Below are positions 1 to 12,779 of a stretch of DNA of 64,000 bases, one piece after another (positions within the stretch are counted from its first letter, which is position 1; every line of letters begins with the position of its first letter). This stretch comes from Dichomitus squalens LYAD-421 SS1 (lineage: Eukaryota; Basidiomycota; Agaricomycetes; Polyporales; Polyporaceae), in NCBI RefSeq assembly GCF_000275845.1, contig NW_006766893.1:774632-838631 (forward strand), read 5' to 3'. The notes beneath the pieces are model-generated. The model saw nothing but the letters and a program-made list of their open reading frames with translations. It ran no database searches and was not told the DNA's origin. The position numbers and the translations under genes are program-made.

Positions 1-267
1 TTTTGGGGTGCGGTGAAGAACTGGCTTCGAGAGCACTGCGATTATACTTTCGAGACTCTCCGGGAGAACATGCCGAAGGCACTTCGGTCAGTGTCAGTTG
101 AGCTGATCCGAAAATGGGAGCATCGGGCTTGGAGGTTTGTTGACGCATATGCTGAGGGCCTCGGAGCGCGGGAGGCACAGCAGAAAGTGAAGGAATTCAG
201 TTCGCGCAGGTATAAGTCCCACCGCCGTATCCCGGAGCAGCTGGCACAGGCGATGGACGCCACGTAG
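1..267 (+). CDS. DDE transposase-like protein, C-terminal fragment (5' end outside window)
   Basis: The frame is already open at base 1 (it reads FWGAVKNWLREHCDYTF) and stops at 267, so this is the end of a longer gene. The segment, with a WEHR block and a closing KSHRRIPEQ, resembles the tail of fungal DDE-superfamily endonuclease/transposase proteins that I recall from Agaricomycete genomes. No catalytic residue lies in the visible part, so activity cannot be judged. A GTG at 13 is only an internal valine and not a start. Family assignment is from memory of the motif pattern; the remaining sequence upstream would decide it. Confidence 0.5.
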   Translation, partial: FWGAVKNWLREHCDYTFETLRENMPKALRSVSVELIRKWEHRAWRFVDAYAEGLGAREAQQKVKEFSSRRYKSHRRIPEQLAQAMDAT

Positions 268-790
268 CATTATGTAATATTACCTCTTTAGTAAATAAAC
301 GCTCGTGTCACGTGCTGCGGCCTTACTAATGAGGTCAACTTTGCCAGTTTTGACCCGATCGAAAATCGCGTTTAGGGATCAGTCCCTCTATTCAAATCCT
401 TACAATTGACAGATTATGGGAGGGTTTCATAACAATCTAAGTGACTTGTAAGGCGGCGCTTAAGAGCGTACAAAAGTGGATGCCACTAATTGAACTGCAC
501 CATAGAGCAACCTGAGGGCCTGAGAGCAAGCGATGCAAGCCTCGCACACAAGTTTGTCACCTGACATTGAGTCAGCCCTGGGAACGTAGGCAAGGAGCTA
601 TTGATAACGTTGCGCTTCAGGCTGGGGCGAGTCGAGCGGGTCGCTGAATGGGTCAAGAAGGCGGCTGCTCTGTCAAGTTAGTCATGGAATACTCAATGGA
701 CATGGTACGCGCGGTTCCTGGCAGCGCCACATCATACATTGTTAGGGAGTCGACATACAACGCGACATGCTACATGATGGGCATAAACAG
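268..790. other. Intergenic, no gene seen
   Basis: About 520 bases between the transposase tail and the 3' end of the RhoGEF gene. I see only short open frames, no RNA gene and no clear repeat. Confidence 0.5.
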
Positions 791-3700
791 TTACTGAGCT
801 TGACTTCCACTAGAAGCGTACGATGTATTCGAGGAAGGACTCTCCTCCCTTTGAAGCTCCCGCAAGACCTGGTGGAACCTCAGCGTCCACCACCCGCGCT
901 CTTCACGTTCGCCGTCGGCCACGTCTCTTCTCAGACCCTTCTGGGACTCTTCGAACTGAATAGACGGGCTCTTGGGTAGCGGCAGGCCGGAGGAGAGGAT
1001 ACCAACGAGCGATTGCCGCGTGTCTATCTCGAGGTCTTCCATCAAGGCACCTGGGAGAGTGGGCATCGAGAGCGAACGGAACGCGTGGTGCTGGCACTTG
1101 CGCAGAGCGTCGAGGAGCCGTTGCCGTTCCTCGTCGTTGGCATCGTTAGAGAACAATAAGGACACAACAGCGACATGAGCGTTGTCCGGGATGAACCCTG
1201 TGTCGAGGTGCTCGGGTTTGACTGGGACTATGTTCAATGTCAACCCGCCAGCTAGGTGGGCTTTTCGTGAGACCGAGAGCGCTGCATTAGAGCCATCATA
1301 CATACCGCTATCGGTGAAGTCAAGGAGCCTAGATAGGCCAACACCGTCCACGAGGCGACACCTGTCTAGACGCTCCTCGTCCGATCGTGCTCTGGCATTC
1401 CCAGGCACTGCAGTAGTCAGCACAACGACGTCGGTGAAGACCATCATCTTAAGCATCCTATCTCGGGTCCGCTCCCGGCCATCTCGCAGCCGATTTCCGC
1501 TGAGGATCTGCCGCAAGTCCTCGCTTGGCTTCGGTGAATGACGCGCGCGACGGGAGGGAGGTAGACGACCAAATCCGGGCAGCCGCTGATCAGATCGAGG
1601 GGTGACAAGTTCAGAAGCAGAAGAGGTTGAGGAGGTCGTGTCCATAGTCTGCACAGAAAGCGCAAAAGAGGGAGACGACGACATAGAGTCATGCCGAGAG
1701 CGACGTTTGTCCCAATCCCGCACGGCGGTGGCGAGTTTGGTACCCCGCTGAGCTGGCGAGCGAGTCAGATAGCTGCTGTGAGGGCTGCGAGGAGTGTGTC
1801 CGTTGTGACGAGGAGACGCGGCGGGCTCAGAGAGGACGTCAGGTGTTCCAGAGGCCGAAGGTTCTGGGTGCAAGAGGATGCCATACCACAGGAGTCGACG
1901 CGCACGTCTAGCCAAGGGGCACGCCCTCGATAGCCCATCGATCCGAGAGGCAAGGTCCTTCACAAAGTCGTACTCTGCTTCGCGCACCTTGACTTCATCC
2001 ATGACGCGTACTGCCATCCTAGTGGAGTGGAGCAGTGAGATCGAAGCGAGGTAGTCGGGGTGTTCACGCGGTGTGGTGTCACAAAGACGCTACAGACCAT
2101 GATCAACCGTTTGGGCAACATATCATCGCACGCAGCGCGTATGAGACGCACCTGGAAATATTCGACATATCTCTCTAGCCTTGAGCTCGGCTCCCTGACC
2201 AACTTCTCGAGCGCCCATTCGCCGTCACTTTCCTCGTCCGCCTTCAACATCCTAAGGTACTCCCCAAACTCGCCCTCGTCTCTCTCAACGTACCACCGCA
2301 CCGCCTCTTTCGCGCTGTCCAGCTTGACCAGATATGGCATGTAGATCTCAAACTGTGGCACGAACGTCCGGAGCGTGCCCGCAACGCGCTCAACGATTGC
2401 CCCGCCCTTCCACGCGACGACAAGAGGCGTGAGTGCGCGCCCGATCGCCGCGTGTAGATTGACGATGTCCTCAAGCCAATCGAACAAGCGCATCATGTCC
2501 GCAGGCAGGCCGGGGAGCCAGGCTCGCGAGTCGCGCGTGCGTAGTGAAAGGAAGTATGTGTGAATGACGTGCATGGAGGACTTGACGAACTCTTTGTCGA
2601 AATTGACGAGATCATGGATGACTTCCTGGCGTTCCATTTCCATTTGGCTGTGTTGCCTGAGAAGGTGATTGTAAACGCCAGGAGGGAGCGTGGATCGCCA
2701 AGAAGTAAGCGCATCTCGAACAACCAGTTGAGCAGGGGACAGCGTCGGAGGATCTTCAGGGATAATCGAGAGGACAGGACAAGCTCGAGTAGGCTCATCG
2801 TAGACAGATCCGAGACTAGAACAGGATGGCTCAGCAGCAGACGCCAGAGAACGTTGCTTAGGGCTTCGGCCATGATCAGGAGCAGCAGGAGAAACAAGAC
2901 TAGGGGACCGAGTCGAAGGGCTCAGGACGTTCCGGGGCTTCCAGATCCTCGGTTCAGCTACAGGTGTCCTATCTTGTGCTTGCTCGGTGTTGTCGTGTCT
3001 GGGTAGAGAAGGAGACTTGCGACTGCTAGATTTGGCTACCTTTGACGTCAATGTCTCAAACAGCGCTGCGGCGCCCCTGCTGAGCTCTTTGCTGAACTTG
3101 TGGTGGTGTAGCTGCCATCCACCGTCTGAAACCTCGCTAGATGCGCGCTGCAGACCAGGTTTCGAAGCGGTGGAAGCTGCACTGTTGAGCCTTGACCACG
3201 GCGGCCTGATAGACATAGACTCATCCTCGTCCGGAGTGATATCATTGCTGCCACAGAACGAAAGTGAATCCGGGATACCAAAGGCAAGACGTTCGTCGCG
3301 CAGGTGCGTGTCGCCTTGTCGCCCAAACGCCACAGAGCCAGACTCAGGACTAGGTATAGAGCGAGGAGAACGTGAGACAAAGCCAGAGCTAGCAGACGAA
3401 GGACTCTTGAGCTCTCGATTCCCCCGCTGAGCTGAGACGGACATGCGCATAGACAGCCTGCTCTTATGCTTGGTAGAGCTAGAGTGTGGATCCCCAATGC
3501 GAGCACAAGATCCAGGCGAAGCAGCTGCAAGTAGAGGAGAATTAGACCGAGGAGATCTGACGGTAGTCCGAGGTGATTTGGGACGCAGAGACGCGCGGGT
3601 TGGCACAGGAGATGCAGAACGTTGGCAAACATCAGAGTCCAGGAGCGCTATAGAAGGTCGGTTGTGCTGCTCTAGGTGTACGCTCTCGCGCAAAGCTAGG

Positions 3701-5550
3701 GAGCTAGGAGGTCTCTTCCAGGACTGTCGACCGTTTGCATGCTCTACAAAGCGCGTCGTATTTGAAGAAGGCTTGGCGTCGCGGATGTCTTCATCTGAGT
3801 ACGTAGATTCTTCTTCCCAGGCGTCCTTACGGCGCTGACTCTGCGTGTCGCGGAACTCTCGACTGGAGCTGATTGTATGAGCCGTGGGAGCTTCTATTGA
3901 GTCGCTGATAGCGAGACCTTGGATGCTGTAGTCAGCGCCGCTATCACTCTGCACCATACTCGCCCTCGGATTGGAAGCAGCGCTTCTGCGATAGTCACGG
4001 TGGAACCCGTCAACGAGCTCCATGAGTGTCTCTTGACGTCGATCGTCATTCGTATGGTGCACAGAGCGTCGCCTTCTGTCGCTGGACTCCGGAGCGAGGT
4101 CGTAATCATAAATGCTTTCGTCGTCGTCCTCAGCAGCGGGGAAGATGACCGGTTCGTCCATCAGGGAGCTGTCGGAGAACTTGTTGTAGATGCCCTCGTC
4201 CTCGCTGTCCAACGACCCCATCGTCCGCCGGCCACCAACATCGACCCCATTCACGTTTAGACCTAGACCAACGCTACCGCGACTATGCATACGAGACGGT
4301 GTCGTGCCACCGCGATGAAGGGGAATCTTGGAAGCTTGTCGAGGCTTGCTACGCGGCGTCTTCTCCGCCGAGGGGGGCATCGCGAGCTGACTACGCTGGG
4401 AAAGCCACCGGGACCGACGATGAGCGGACATGCTGTCTTCGCTCTCGGATGAACTCGGAACGATGATTGCGTTCGCAACCACGAGTCGGCCTGGGGAGAG
4501 CGTCTTATCAACCTCCCTCTCTAGCTCAGAGCCGCTGTCGCTGACGGGCACGTTGATGAACCTGGCCACCTTCGGACGGGGCAATGAGGTCGGCGGAAGC
4601 GGGGACGCGGGCGTACGCCCTGGCTGGGGTGTCGTAAATACCGAGCTCCGCCGTGTTTGCTGGGGGGTGCTAGGGTTAGATTTAGGTTTTGCTTTAGCGC
4701 GGAGTGCTTGAAGAGCCGTCTGTGCTTTTACGGTCGGGGTTGGGAAAGACGGAACAGGAAGCTTTCCTGGTTGAGAAAGATCGACACGGGAACTCAGGTT
4801 GGACTGCTAGGGAAGGATGAGAGATGCGATGCTATTGGATGTTGGACTACCTACGCTTGTCTCAGAACCACGAGACGTATCCGAGTGGTCACCTCGATCG
4901 CGTATGGGAATCACGGGGGTTTGAAACCTGGTAGCTGACGAGGCAGGAGTATTGCGTCGTGCGGGAGACTTGAGGGCGGACTTGGGACGAGGAGATGGTG
5001 CGGGAATACCAGAAACTGGTTGATGTAAGGCAGATGTCGCAAAGCGGGTGGATTGGGGCGTCTGTGTGTCCATAGACTCCCCAAAGTCAGGCCGGGACCG
5101 CGGGGGATGTGTCATACGGTCAACTGTATCTCGCAGAGAAGGAAGAAGTTGAGTTTCGAGTAAGGGGATGTCGACCAGTTGGCTCTTGCGATTGTCTATT
5201 CCTTCTTTCTCCTTCTCTACCCTGGACTCGGAACGTGCAAGAGAGACTGTAAAACGCTTACTGGATACTCTTCGCATCAGTCTGCCCATGGTGCTCGAAT
5301 GTGAAGATTGCGACTCGGATGACTCCACAAGAGGTGCCTCGTCTGCTGGAGTCTGCGTTGGGTATGAAGGCCCATCCTGAGCGACTTCTCGAGAATGGTT
5401 CGGATATGGTATTCCTGCAGCGGCAGCGTAATGAGAAGGGGGAAGGAACGCAGGTGGGCGAGAAAGTTGAGGAGTGAACATCGCTGGACTGCCGTTGTTC
5501 AGAGCTGGAGAACGTGATTTGCTTCGAGCATGGGTGCGACCGAAAGGCAT
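791..5550 (-). CDS. RhoGEF (Dbl-homology) protein, about 1549 aa, 3 exons
   Basis: Guanine-nucleotide exchange factor for Rho-type GTPases, acting in polarity and wall signalling. Exons run 5550-4855, 4806-2152 and 2089-791. The 62-nt intron at 2151-2090 is well supported: joining its flanks gives EYFQ followed by RLCDTTPREHPDYLASISLL, a typical end of a DH domain. The 48-nt intron at 4854-4807 removes an in-frame TAG and keeps the frame. The DH domain lies around residues 950-1130. After it comes a PH-like region (around 1150-1530) interrupted by a Ser-rich insert. Residues 1-900 are Ser/Pro/Arg-rich and predicted disordered, with many SP and TP sites. The start chosen is the ATG at 5550; the frame is open further upstream but looks non-coding there. 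The total exon length divides by three. The product class is secure; the exact 5' end is less so. Confidence 0.82.
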
Positions 5551-6446
5551 TACCGCGTCCAAGTGGCAAGAATCCAAGCTATCACAGCCGCGAAATTCGA
5601 GAGCGATGTGGTGAACGACGAGGGCAAGGACAAATACGTGGTCAACATGACCACGAGCGAGCCGGAGTCTTGGAATAATAAACGCCTGTTTCACATTGAT
5701 TACACATTTCATTCTCCGAAAATATTTATTAGTTCGTCTGTAAGGAGTACAATAATATATCCTGTAAGTTAGGCCTTCGACGGATTTCAATCGCAGGTAC
5801 TTATTACAGTACCCCATCACCGCTCGACTGCAAGGCTCGTTCCTTTGACTGCACCACATTCTCCTCCGTTGATTTGCGACAAACATCCATCCATACAAAA
5901 TCTACATCGTATTATAAAACAGGTGGTACTCTGCTAAACCCGATATAGCGTCGTTCAGCGCTATATCGCCGGTAAAACTTCGCACAGACGCCACCCAGCC
6001 CTGAGACTGATAGGCTGAAGTTTCAACGCTAGAGCCTCCGGAAGCTGCTGAAAGATAAGCCCAGACCCCGAGTCGCCCCTCATCGATTTTGTGACAAAAT
6101 TCAACCCGGACGGACGTGAGCGGGACGGCCTGCTGAAGTATGGTCAGTCAGTCTGGATTAGAGAACCTCCCCCTGATCACCGGTCCAGGAGCAGCCGAAT
6201 TCTGCCTTCATTTGCTTTCGGACTGTTCACCGCGCGCCCGGTGAGCCTTACCGGGCTTCACAGAGCATTGCGAAATAGGCCGGGGGCAGTCGCGGGACTT
6301 CATTGATCCAAGGACCTCCTTATCTACGCGAACCCGCGATTTCGCGTTCGACAACAAGCGATACCGTCATTTGTTACCGTCCCGACAGTTTACCTTCTCA
6401 CTATCACCACCTCGACCGACTCAATGCTTTGCGCACACCTACCATA
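5551..6446. promoter_or_regulatory. Divergent intergenic region between RhoGEF and SulP gene
   Basis: About 900 bases separate the start codons of two divergently transcribed genes, so it should hold both promoters and 5' leaders. The RhoGEF-proximal part (5690-5770) is AT-rich. I could not pick out individual factor sites. Short open frames here show no protein-like pattern. Confidence 0.4.
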
Positions 6447-9400
6447 ATGTCGCGTCATCCTGCCTCAGAGTCGCCGCAGGTTACGTCCATAATGTCGCCC
6501 TTCTCACCCCCGCACACAGAGGAAGAAGACTCGCCTGGCATTCGCGATACAGAAGCTTTCTTGCGATTGCAAAGTGGGTCACCCCCTACGCGCTCTGGGT
6601 ACGTCCTACTGCCTGGTCGCGTGCATGTCCACGCAAAATTACCAGTTGTTCTGACCGCGGATGCTGCACTAATAGGCTGCTTGGCCCGCGAAGCTATGTC
6701 ACGTCCAGCTCACGCTCGTCAGATCCGAGGCACGTTCCCCTCGCCCTCCACTCGCAAGATACCATTCGCGACAGCACAATGGAGATCTCCAGTATCCCTT
6801 TGCACAACTCGTCCTCTGTCGACATCGCGCACTCACAAGGACAAAATTCCGAGGGGTTCATCTTTCCCGACCTCGCGTCCAGCCCTCCGCACGCGCACGC
6901 GGCAGACCTCCTGCCCGCATCTGCCGCGTCTTCAGTGATTTCATTGAGACCTGCGGAAGACGTCAGCGACCTCGAGGCCTCCACATCCACGCTCTCTACG
7001 CAGCACTCCGGGGCCATGACGCCGCGCGCGCAACCAGGGACGTCGCAACCCTCCGCTCTCTCCCTCCTTTTCGCGCGTCACGACGGCGAAGCTGCTTCAG
7101 GTGCAACGCCACCCATCACAGAGTCGCAGCTACCGACGCCCACGGTAGAGCGGCCAGGCGCGATGTGGGGGTCACTGTCCGTGGTACGTGAACAGTCTGT
7201 TACGTCCTCGGGCGCATCACATGCCCGCGAAGAACCCGACCGCGAGACCTCGGACGAGAACATGCCCCTCTTGTCAGACCTTGAGGCCAATCACCGGACA
7301 TATCATACGAATGGTGATTCGCGACCAGAGGCTGTTGGCAAGCGAAGCGCGCGGGGTGCGGTGAAGGACTTCACGGTTCGGATAGCGAGGGAGTCCGCAC
7401 CCGTCGCGAAGGATGCCTTGAGATCGATACCCGCCGCTATACTGGGCACTCTCCTCAACATCCTGGACGGCGTTTCTTGTGAGTACCTTGTCACGCGACG
7501 CGCCCGGTCGGCCTTTCTTTGACGAGTGCGTCATCAGACGGCATGATTATATTCCCTGCTACTGGCGTTTTCGAGCATCTTGGCGGCGTCGGCGTGTCGA
7601 TGTTCTTTGTGAGGTAGGTTTCGATCACTTTATCATCGGCAGGCTGCTGAAGGAGTTTTGCGCAGCGCCATCGTCTCGCAACTGATATATTCCGCCGGCG
7701 CGAGCGGTTTCGCAGGAGCTAACGGGAGTATGATGATTGAAGTCGTGGTGAGTACCATCAGATAATGCACCGTTGACGCATCTCCATCTCCGCTTGTCTC
7801 ACTTCATAGCCGTTCTTCCATCTCATCGCCAATGGTATCGCGGAGGAGATAGGAGAGGAGAACCCTCGAGCAGTGATCGCGACCACGATGGTTGCCTTCG
7901 CATTCTCGTCTATTCTCACGGGTAAGACGAACCTTTGCTTTTACGTTCAGAAATGAATAAGTGACCGACGATCATAGGCTTGACATTCTTCCTCTTGGGA
8001 GCGTTACGTCTGGGAACCTTGATCGGCTTTTTTCCACGTCATATTCTAGTTGGGTACGTCCCCTTCCAGTTTGAACACCTGAGCCTATACTGAGAAATCG
8101 TATAGCTGCATAGGTGGCGTCGGCGTGTTCCTGGTGATCACAGGGTACGTTCGTCGAATTGAAACGCGTCATATCATAATTGACGTCGTGTGTAGCCTTA
8201 CCGTGAGCACCCGGATGTCGGATGACGACTTTTCGCTATCACTGGAGACGTTCAAGTACCTCGTCCTGAACGTTGGCAATCTTGTTCTATGGCTTCCCGC
8301 ATTTGGTCTCGCCGTGCTCCTACGCTTCATCACGCATAAATGGGATCATCAACTCATCTTTCCTATCTGTAAGCGCGTCCCTATTATTTTGCCTAGTAGA
8401 GCCGTCGTTCTGACGATTTTCTGCGCACAGATTTCTGTATCATACCCGCAGTGTTCTATATTGTTGTGACTGCCGCAAGGATAAAGCTCGGAGACCTGAG
8501 AGAGGCCGGGTGGCTGTTTGATATGAGCACGTCACGCGAGCCGTGGTGGTACTTTTACACGCTCTTCGGTACTGCTATCCTCTCATGTCTTGGAATGGAG
8601 GCTAACAGTCACGCGACCAGATTTCGGCGCCATGAATTGGGGAGCGTTTTGGTCTGTCATGCCCACACAACTTGCATTGTAAGCTCTACTTGCACGAACT
8701 GCCTAGGTAGGAGAACATGGTACTGAAGGACATCAATTGCAGATTGTTCTTCAACATCCTACATCCGCCACTAAACGTTCCGGCGCTGGGTGAGTATAGG
8801 CCACATCAACGAATATTTATGAACCTGAATTTCCGTCCAGCTGTATCATTGAACCATGACGCGAACACAGACAAGGAGCTCGTCGCGCACGGATACTCGA
8901 ACCTCCTTGCTGGCCTTATAGGCACTGTGTAAGCGTGAACGACGCTGATGTAGCTTCTTCGAGGAATTGATTGATGTCCTTGCAGACCTAACTACCTAGT
9001 ATATGTCAACACCTTGCTCTTCTACCGGGTAGGCGGTGACACGCGCGTCTCCGGGTTCATGCTAGCAGGCACCACTACACTTCTGCTGCTAGTCGGAACT
9101 GGTCCTATCGCATTTATCCGTACGTCGCACCCGAAATATTGAAGCCCATGGAATACTGAACCAATGATAACGGACAGCGGTCATGGTTGTTGGCGCGCTC
9201 ATCTTCGTCCTCGGTATCGACCTTGTCAAGGAAGCACTCTGGGACACACGGCACCGCGTCAGCCGGATGGAGTACATTACCATCATCAGCATCATGATTG
9301 TAATGACGGTGTGGGACTTCGTGACCGGGGTTCTCTTTGGTATCATCGTCAGCTGTACGTTCGTTCTAGTACAGATGCTCCCCTCAGTCTCAATCTGACT

Positions 9401-10758
9401 TTGCTACTCCGTAGGTTTCTTCTTCGTGGTACAAAGCTCGCAGCGCCAGAGCATCCGTGCCCTCTACAGTGGAGACAGTGTTGTGTCCACCGTGCGCCGG
9501 CCCGGCGCTCATCGCGCGTACCTTCGTGATGTGTCGAAGCAGACGACGGTCATGCGTCTGCAAGGCTTCTTGTTCTTCGGTACCATCACACATGTCGAGG
9601 ACGCTATCCGGGCACTACTCGATGAGCCCGCGTGGCAGCGAACGCCCATACGTTTCCTTGTCCTCGACCTCGCGCTCGTCGCCGGAGTAGATATGAGCGC
9701 CGCGGAGGCGTTCGTGCGGGTCCAGAGGCTGCTTGCGAGCAAGAGAGTCGTGTTGGTATTGTGCGGCTTCCCGGTTGACAGCGGTGTTGGACGTGCTCTG
9801 AGCAATGTTGGACTGTTCGAAATGGCGGGGGTCGAGTTGTTCGAGACGTTCAGCGGTGCTATTGAGTGTGAGTTGTGTTCGCACTTCCAAGTCATAGTTT
9901 GGAGACGCTGATCAGTTCACGCCACGCGCTCAGGGACTGAAAATACCTACCTTCGTGCATGGTTTACTACGCAGAAGACAGAGGTTCTCCCAGTTAGTAC
10001 GTAAACGATGTGATTGTCCGTGAATGATGCATGAGCCTAAAGGCTTCACAGCTCTTCCCGGCAGGCAGGACGATGCCATCCCCTTCTACGGTTCTGTCAT
10101 CGACAGTCCGAGACGCGCTGCCCTCGTCGGCGCAGGTTGGCGTACTATCGCACGAGGTCAGTGAATGCGTGTCTGCTTTGCTTCAGTCCATGCCTGATAT
10201 AATGCCATACACAGATCACTCGCCACCGGACGACCTGCCTGCGCCTGAACCATTCAACACGCTCGTCCGCGCGTTCTCGCCATACGAGCAGATCGATCAG
10301 GAGACATTCGCACCGCTGATACCCTACCTGAAGCGGATGTCTGTACCTGAGAGCACCGTGATCTGGGAACAAGACCAGCCTCCCGATGGTCTATATATCG
10401 TCGAATCCGGCATTCTCCGTGCGACCTATAACTTTGCCGATCCTACGCCTCCTATGATTGAGACGATGGTACCGGGCACCATTGCGGGAGAGTTGTCCAC
10501 ACTGTCTGGGTTGGAGCGAAACGCAACATGCGTCGTGGAGCGATCTGCTGTACTCTGGAAGTTGTCTAACGAGAATCTCGCCCGATTGGAGCAAGAACAG
10601 CCTGAGCTGGCCCGGGTCTTCACGAGATTGATTCTAAAGGGTGAGTGAAGCGTGTTTACAAACCAAAATGGGGTGGTACTAACATCAGCGATGACCTACT
10701 TGCAGTGGCCAAGTTGGATTACGATATGCTCATTACGGCGCTGGCGACGAGACAGTAA
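6447..10758 (+). CDS. SulP/SLC26-family transporter with STAS and cyclic-nucleotide-binding domains, about 1099 aa, 18 exons
   Basis: Membrane transporter of the type of yeast YGR125W (Vsb1, vacuolar). Exons: 6447-6598, 6676-7478, 7538-7613, 7666-7747, 7810-7921, 7978-8053, 8106-8144, 8196-8368, 8431-8568, 8621-8678, 8743-8789, 8841-8928, 8986-9119, 9178-9354, 9415-9867, 9934-9996, 10065-10640, 10706-10758. Every phase agrees and the sum is 3300 nt. The N-terminus (1-300) is a hydrophilic, disordered tail. The sulfate-transporter core begins at DGVSYGMIIFP (about 315-720) and includes [12 protein letters not shown]. The STAS domain in exon 15 (about 755-866) begins [12 protein letters not shown]. 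The cNMP-binding-like domain in exon 17 (about 930-1065) has [14 protein letters not shown] where the phosphate-binding cassette is expected. It ends TALATRQ. The YGR125W family shares this domain order. The substrate is not shown by sequence; sulfate or basic amino acids are both possible. Confidence 0.9.
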
Positions 10759-10936
10759 CAGGGCTGGACGGACCTCATATTTATGTCTGTCTAGCCGTTG
10801 TCTCCTTGACATTGCATCATCCAGACAATACCACGACGCGAATGGGAAGGAAATTACTATAGCACCTCATCCGGAAGCCTCGCCTACTATAAAGTGCTCT
10901 GGGTACTTTTTTAAACAAATGGTAAGTACGTGTATG

Positions 10937-11923
10937 CAGTGCTGTCCGCGTCAAAGTCAATGCGTCAATGCGTGTCAATGCTATCGATCGACCCCCTACT
11001 GACGCGTCAATGACCCGTCAGTGACCCGTCAATCAAACACGTGACCATGAGCCATGCGGTCTAAGGGGCGGTGAGACGCCGGTCAATCCAGACCAAGTCC
11101 GACCTACTGTGCACGGTCCTGAACATTATTCCTGCGTCGGGTTGCCCGTGTGGCTCCCCAGGAGATTGTAGTATGATATAGCACCTGTTTAAGTCTGAGT
11201 TTGCAAGGTCATCAGTCCAGGTCTCTTCAGCTGAAAGCTTGCTGAGGCCGATCCGACCTGGGGCATCAACCTCCCAGTCATCATTGTGGTCTCTCTTGGT
11301 ACTCAAGTAGAGAAGGTGCAGATAATGTTGTAAGCTCTACTACATGAAAGTATTTGGAGAAACAGATGACCACAATTGCAGCATACACGGGCTGTATCTC
11401 CTAGAGAAAACATTTGGCTCAGGAATATTTGGTGCAACTGAGGGCCGTGAGGGGACGCAGAAAGCAACTGTTTCCGAGGACTTCTGTCTGGTGAAGCAGA
11501 ATCCGCACGAATATTTTGTTCTGTGCTTCCCCTCTTCATCGACTTTTTGCTGATGCAAACATGTCCAAATCCCTGTCCCGATATGTATGACCACAACTAC
11601 ATTAAATACAAGTCGTAGTTTCTCTCTCTCCAAATACACAACTGTGGACCCAGGTGCACAACTTACGTTCCAGAGGAAGCAGAGTCAATTCATATCCAAG
11701 ACAAGTCTTACAGGTTCGCACAACTACATATGCAGGCTCGCGACTCGAGTCTGAAGAGCGTGCGGACCGGGTTAGCCGATGACCGGTCCCCGTCATCCCA
11801 TCCTGGGCCAATCACGATGAGGTTCCCACGATTGATTGACAGGTCCATCATTGACGTGACCTATTGACCCTTTGACTTGACGCATCGACCGACCCCGTCA
11901 CTGACGGGTCAATGACAACACTG
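10937..11923. mobile_element. Non-autonomous hAT-type DNA transposon, 987 bp, with 8-bp target duplication
   Basis: The left end reads CAGTGCTGTCC and the right end, read inwards on the other strand, CAGTGTTGTCAT, the usual CAGTG-type hAT terminus. The element is flanked on both sides by the identical 8-mer CGTGTATG (10929-10936 and 11924-11931), the target-site length typical of hAT. Both subterminal 100-bp zones are crowded with GTCAATGAC/GGGTCA-type motifs in both orientations, plausible transposase binding sites. No internal open frame is longer than about 100 codons and none looks like a transposase, so it must depend on an element elsewhere. It sits 179 bp after the SulP stop codon. Confidence 0.82.
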
Positions 11924-11931
11924 CGTGTATG

Positions 11932-12779
11932 TACAGGGGGGCAGATGATCGGGAGCACAGGGTAATATTCGGGTATATCTGAGCCTATTGCTACATTAAG
12001 AGCCACTCAAAACGTTCATGCTGCAGTCTTACGGGCAGGTTCCTGCTCCGTGCCCCGGCCTTGAACGGCACTTCGTTCGCTAGCTGCGATCTGCCTTGGT
12101 GTGTCCTTCGGTGGATCGAAGGCCGTAAAAGAGCAACCTCGGCGGTGAGTTACCTGAATAGAAGTGATGGAGCATGTGCGCAACCGTTGGGATCCACATG
12201 CGTTGATGTCACCTTACTAGGTCATTGCCAGGCACCTTACCTGATGATCTCGGTCTAATCTCTGCCTTGCCAGGGAAAACACCTTGCAACCAAGGGCTCA
12301 GCATGGCAAACATCTACTGCGAATATTCCTGAGGCCCGGCTAGCTCTGGGCAACCTTTCTGCCTCCACCTCCTTGCTATTTTGGGGGCGAGGGAGCGCTG
12401 TGAGGATACAACGGTACTGCCGGTACCGTCGGCTACATGATCCTTCTAATGCTCTTTCCTTTCCATGAACCTCTTGCATCAAAGGGATGTGCATACATCA
12501 CTCACGGGGGCCGCGAAGCAGCACGTCGCAACACAGGCAGGTCCGTGATACGCGATCATGTGTTTGTTCATGTGCAGTGCGCCGCATGGCCCAAGCAACA
12601 TTTTGGTAGCTCATGGTGCTGTGTGCTTCGGTGCACAAGGTACCGCAGACAGTTGCACTGAGCTTGATTGAGTGATTTAAACGCAGTCCCCCAACCTCAG
12701 GTAGCCGACGCGTCCGCCCTCGTCCCCCGTCGCACCTTTACTCATCGTACTCCCGGCCGACCCCCGTTCCATCGTCAAG
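11932..12779. other. Intergenic, upstream of GH76 gene
   Basis: About 850 bases with only short, unrecognised open frames. The last 100 bases before the GH76 start are C-rich and pyrimidine-rich, as in many basidiomycete leaders. No RNA gene or repeat was seen. Confidence 0.4.

Noticed and set aside
791..2017. Separate gene downstream of the RhoGEF
   Set aside because: A 62-nt intron (2151-2090) joins it in frame to the DH domain and restores the conserved sequence; the ATG at 2017 is internal.
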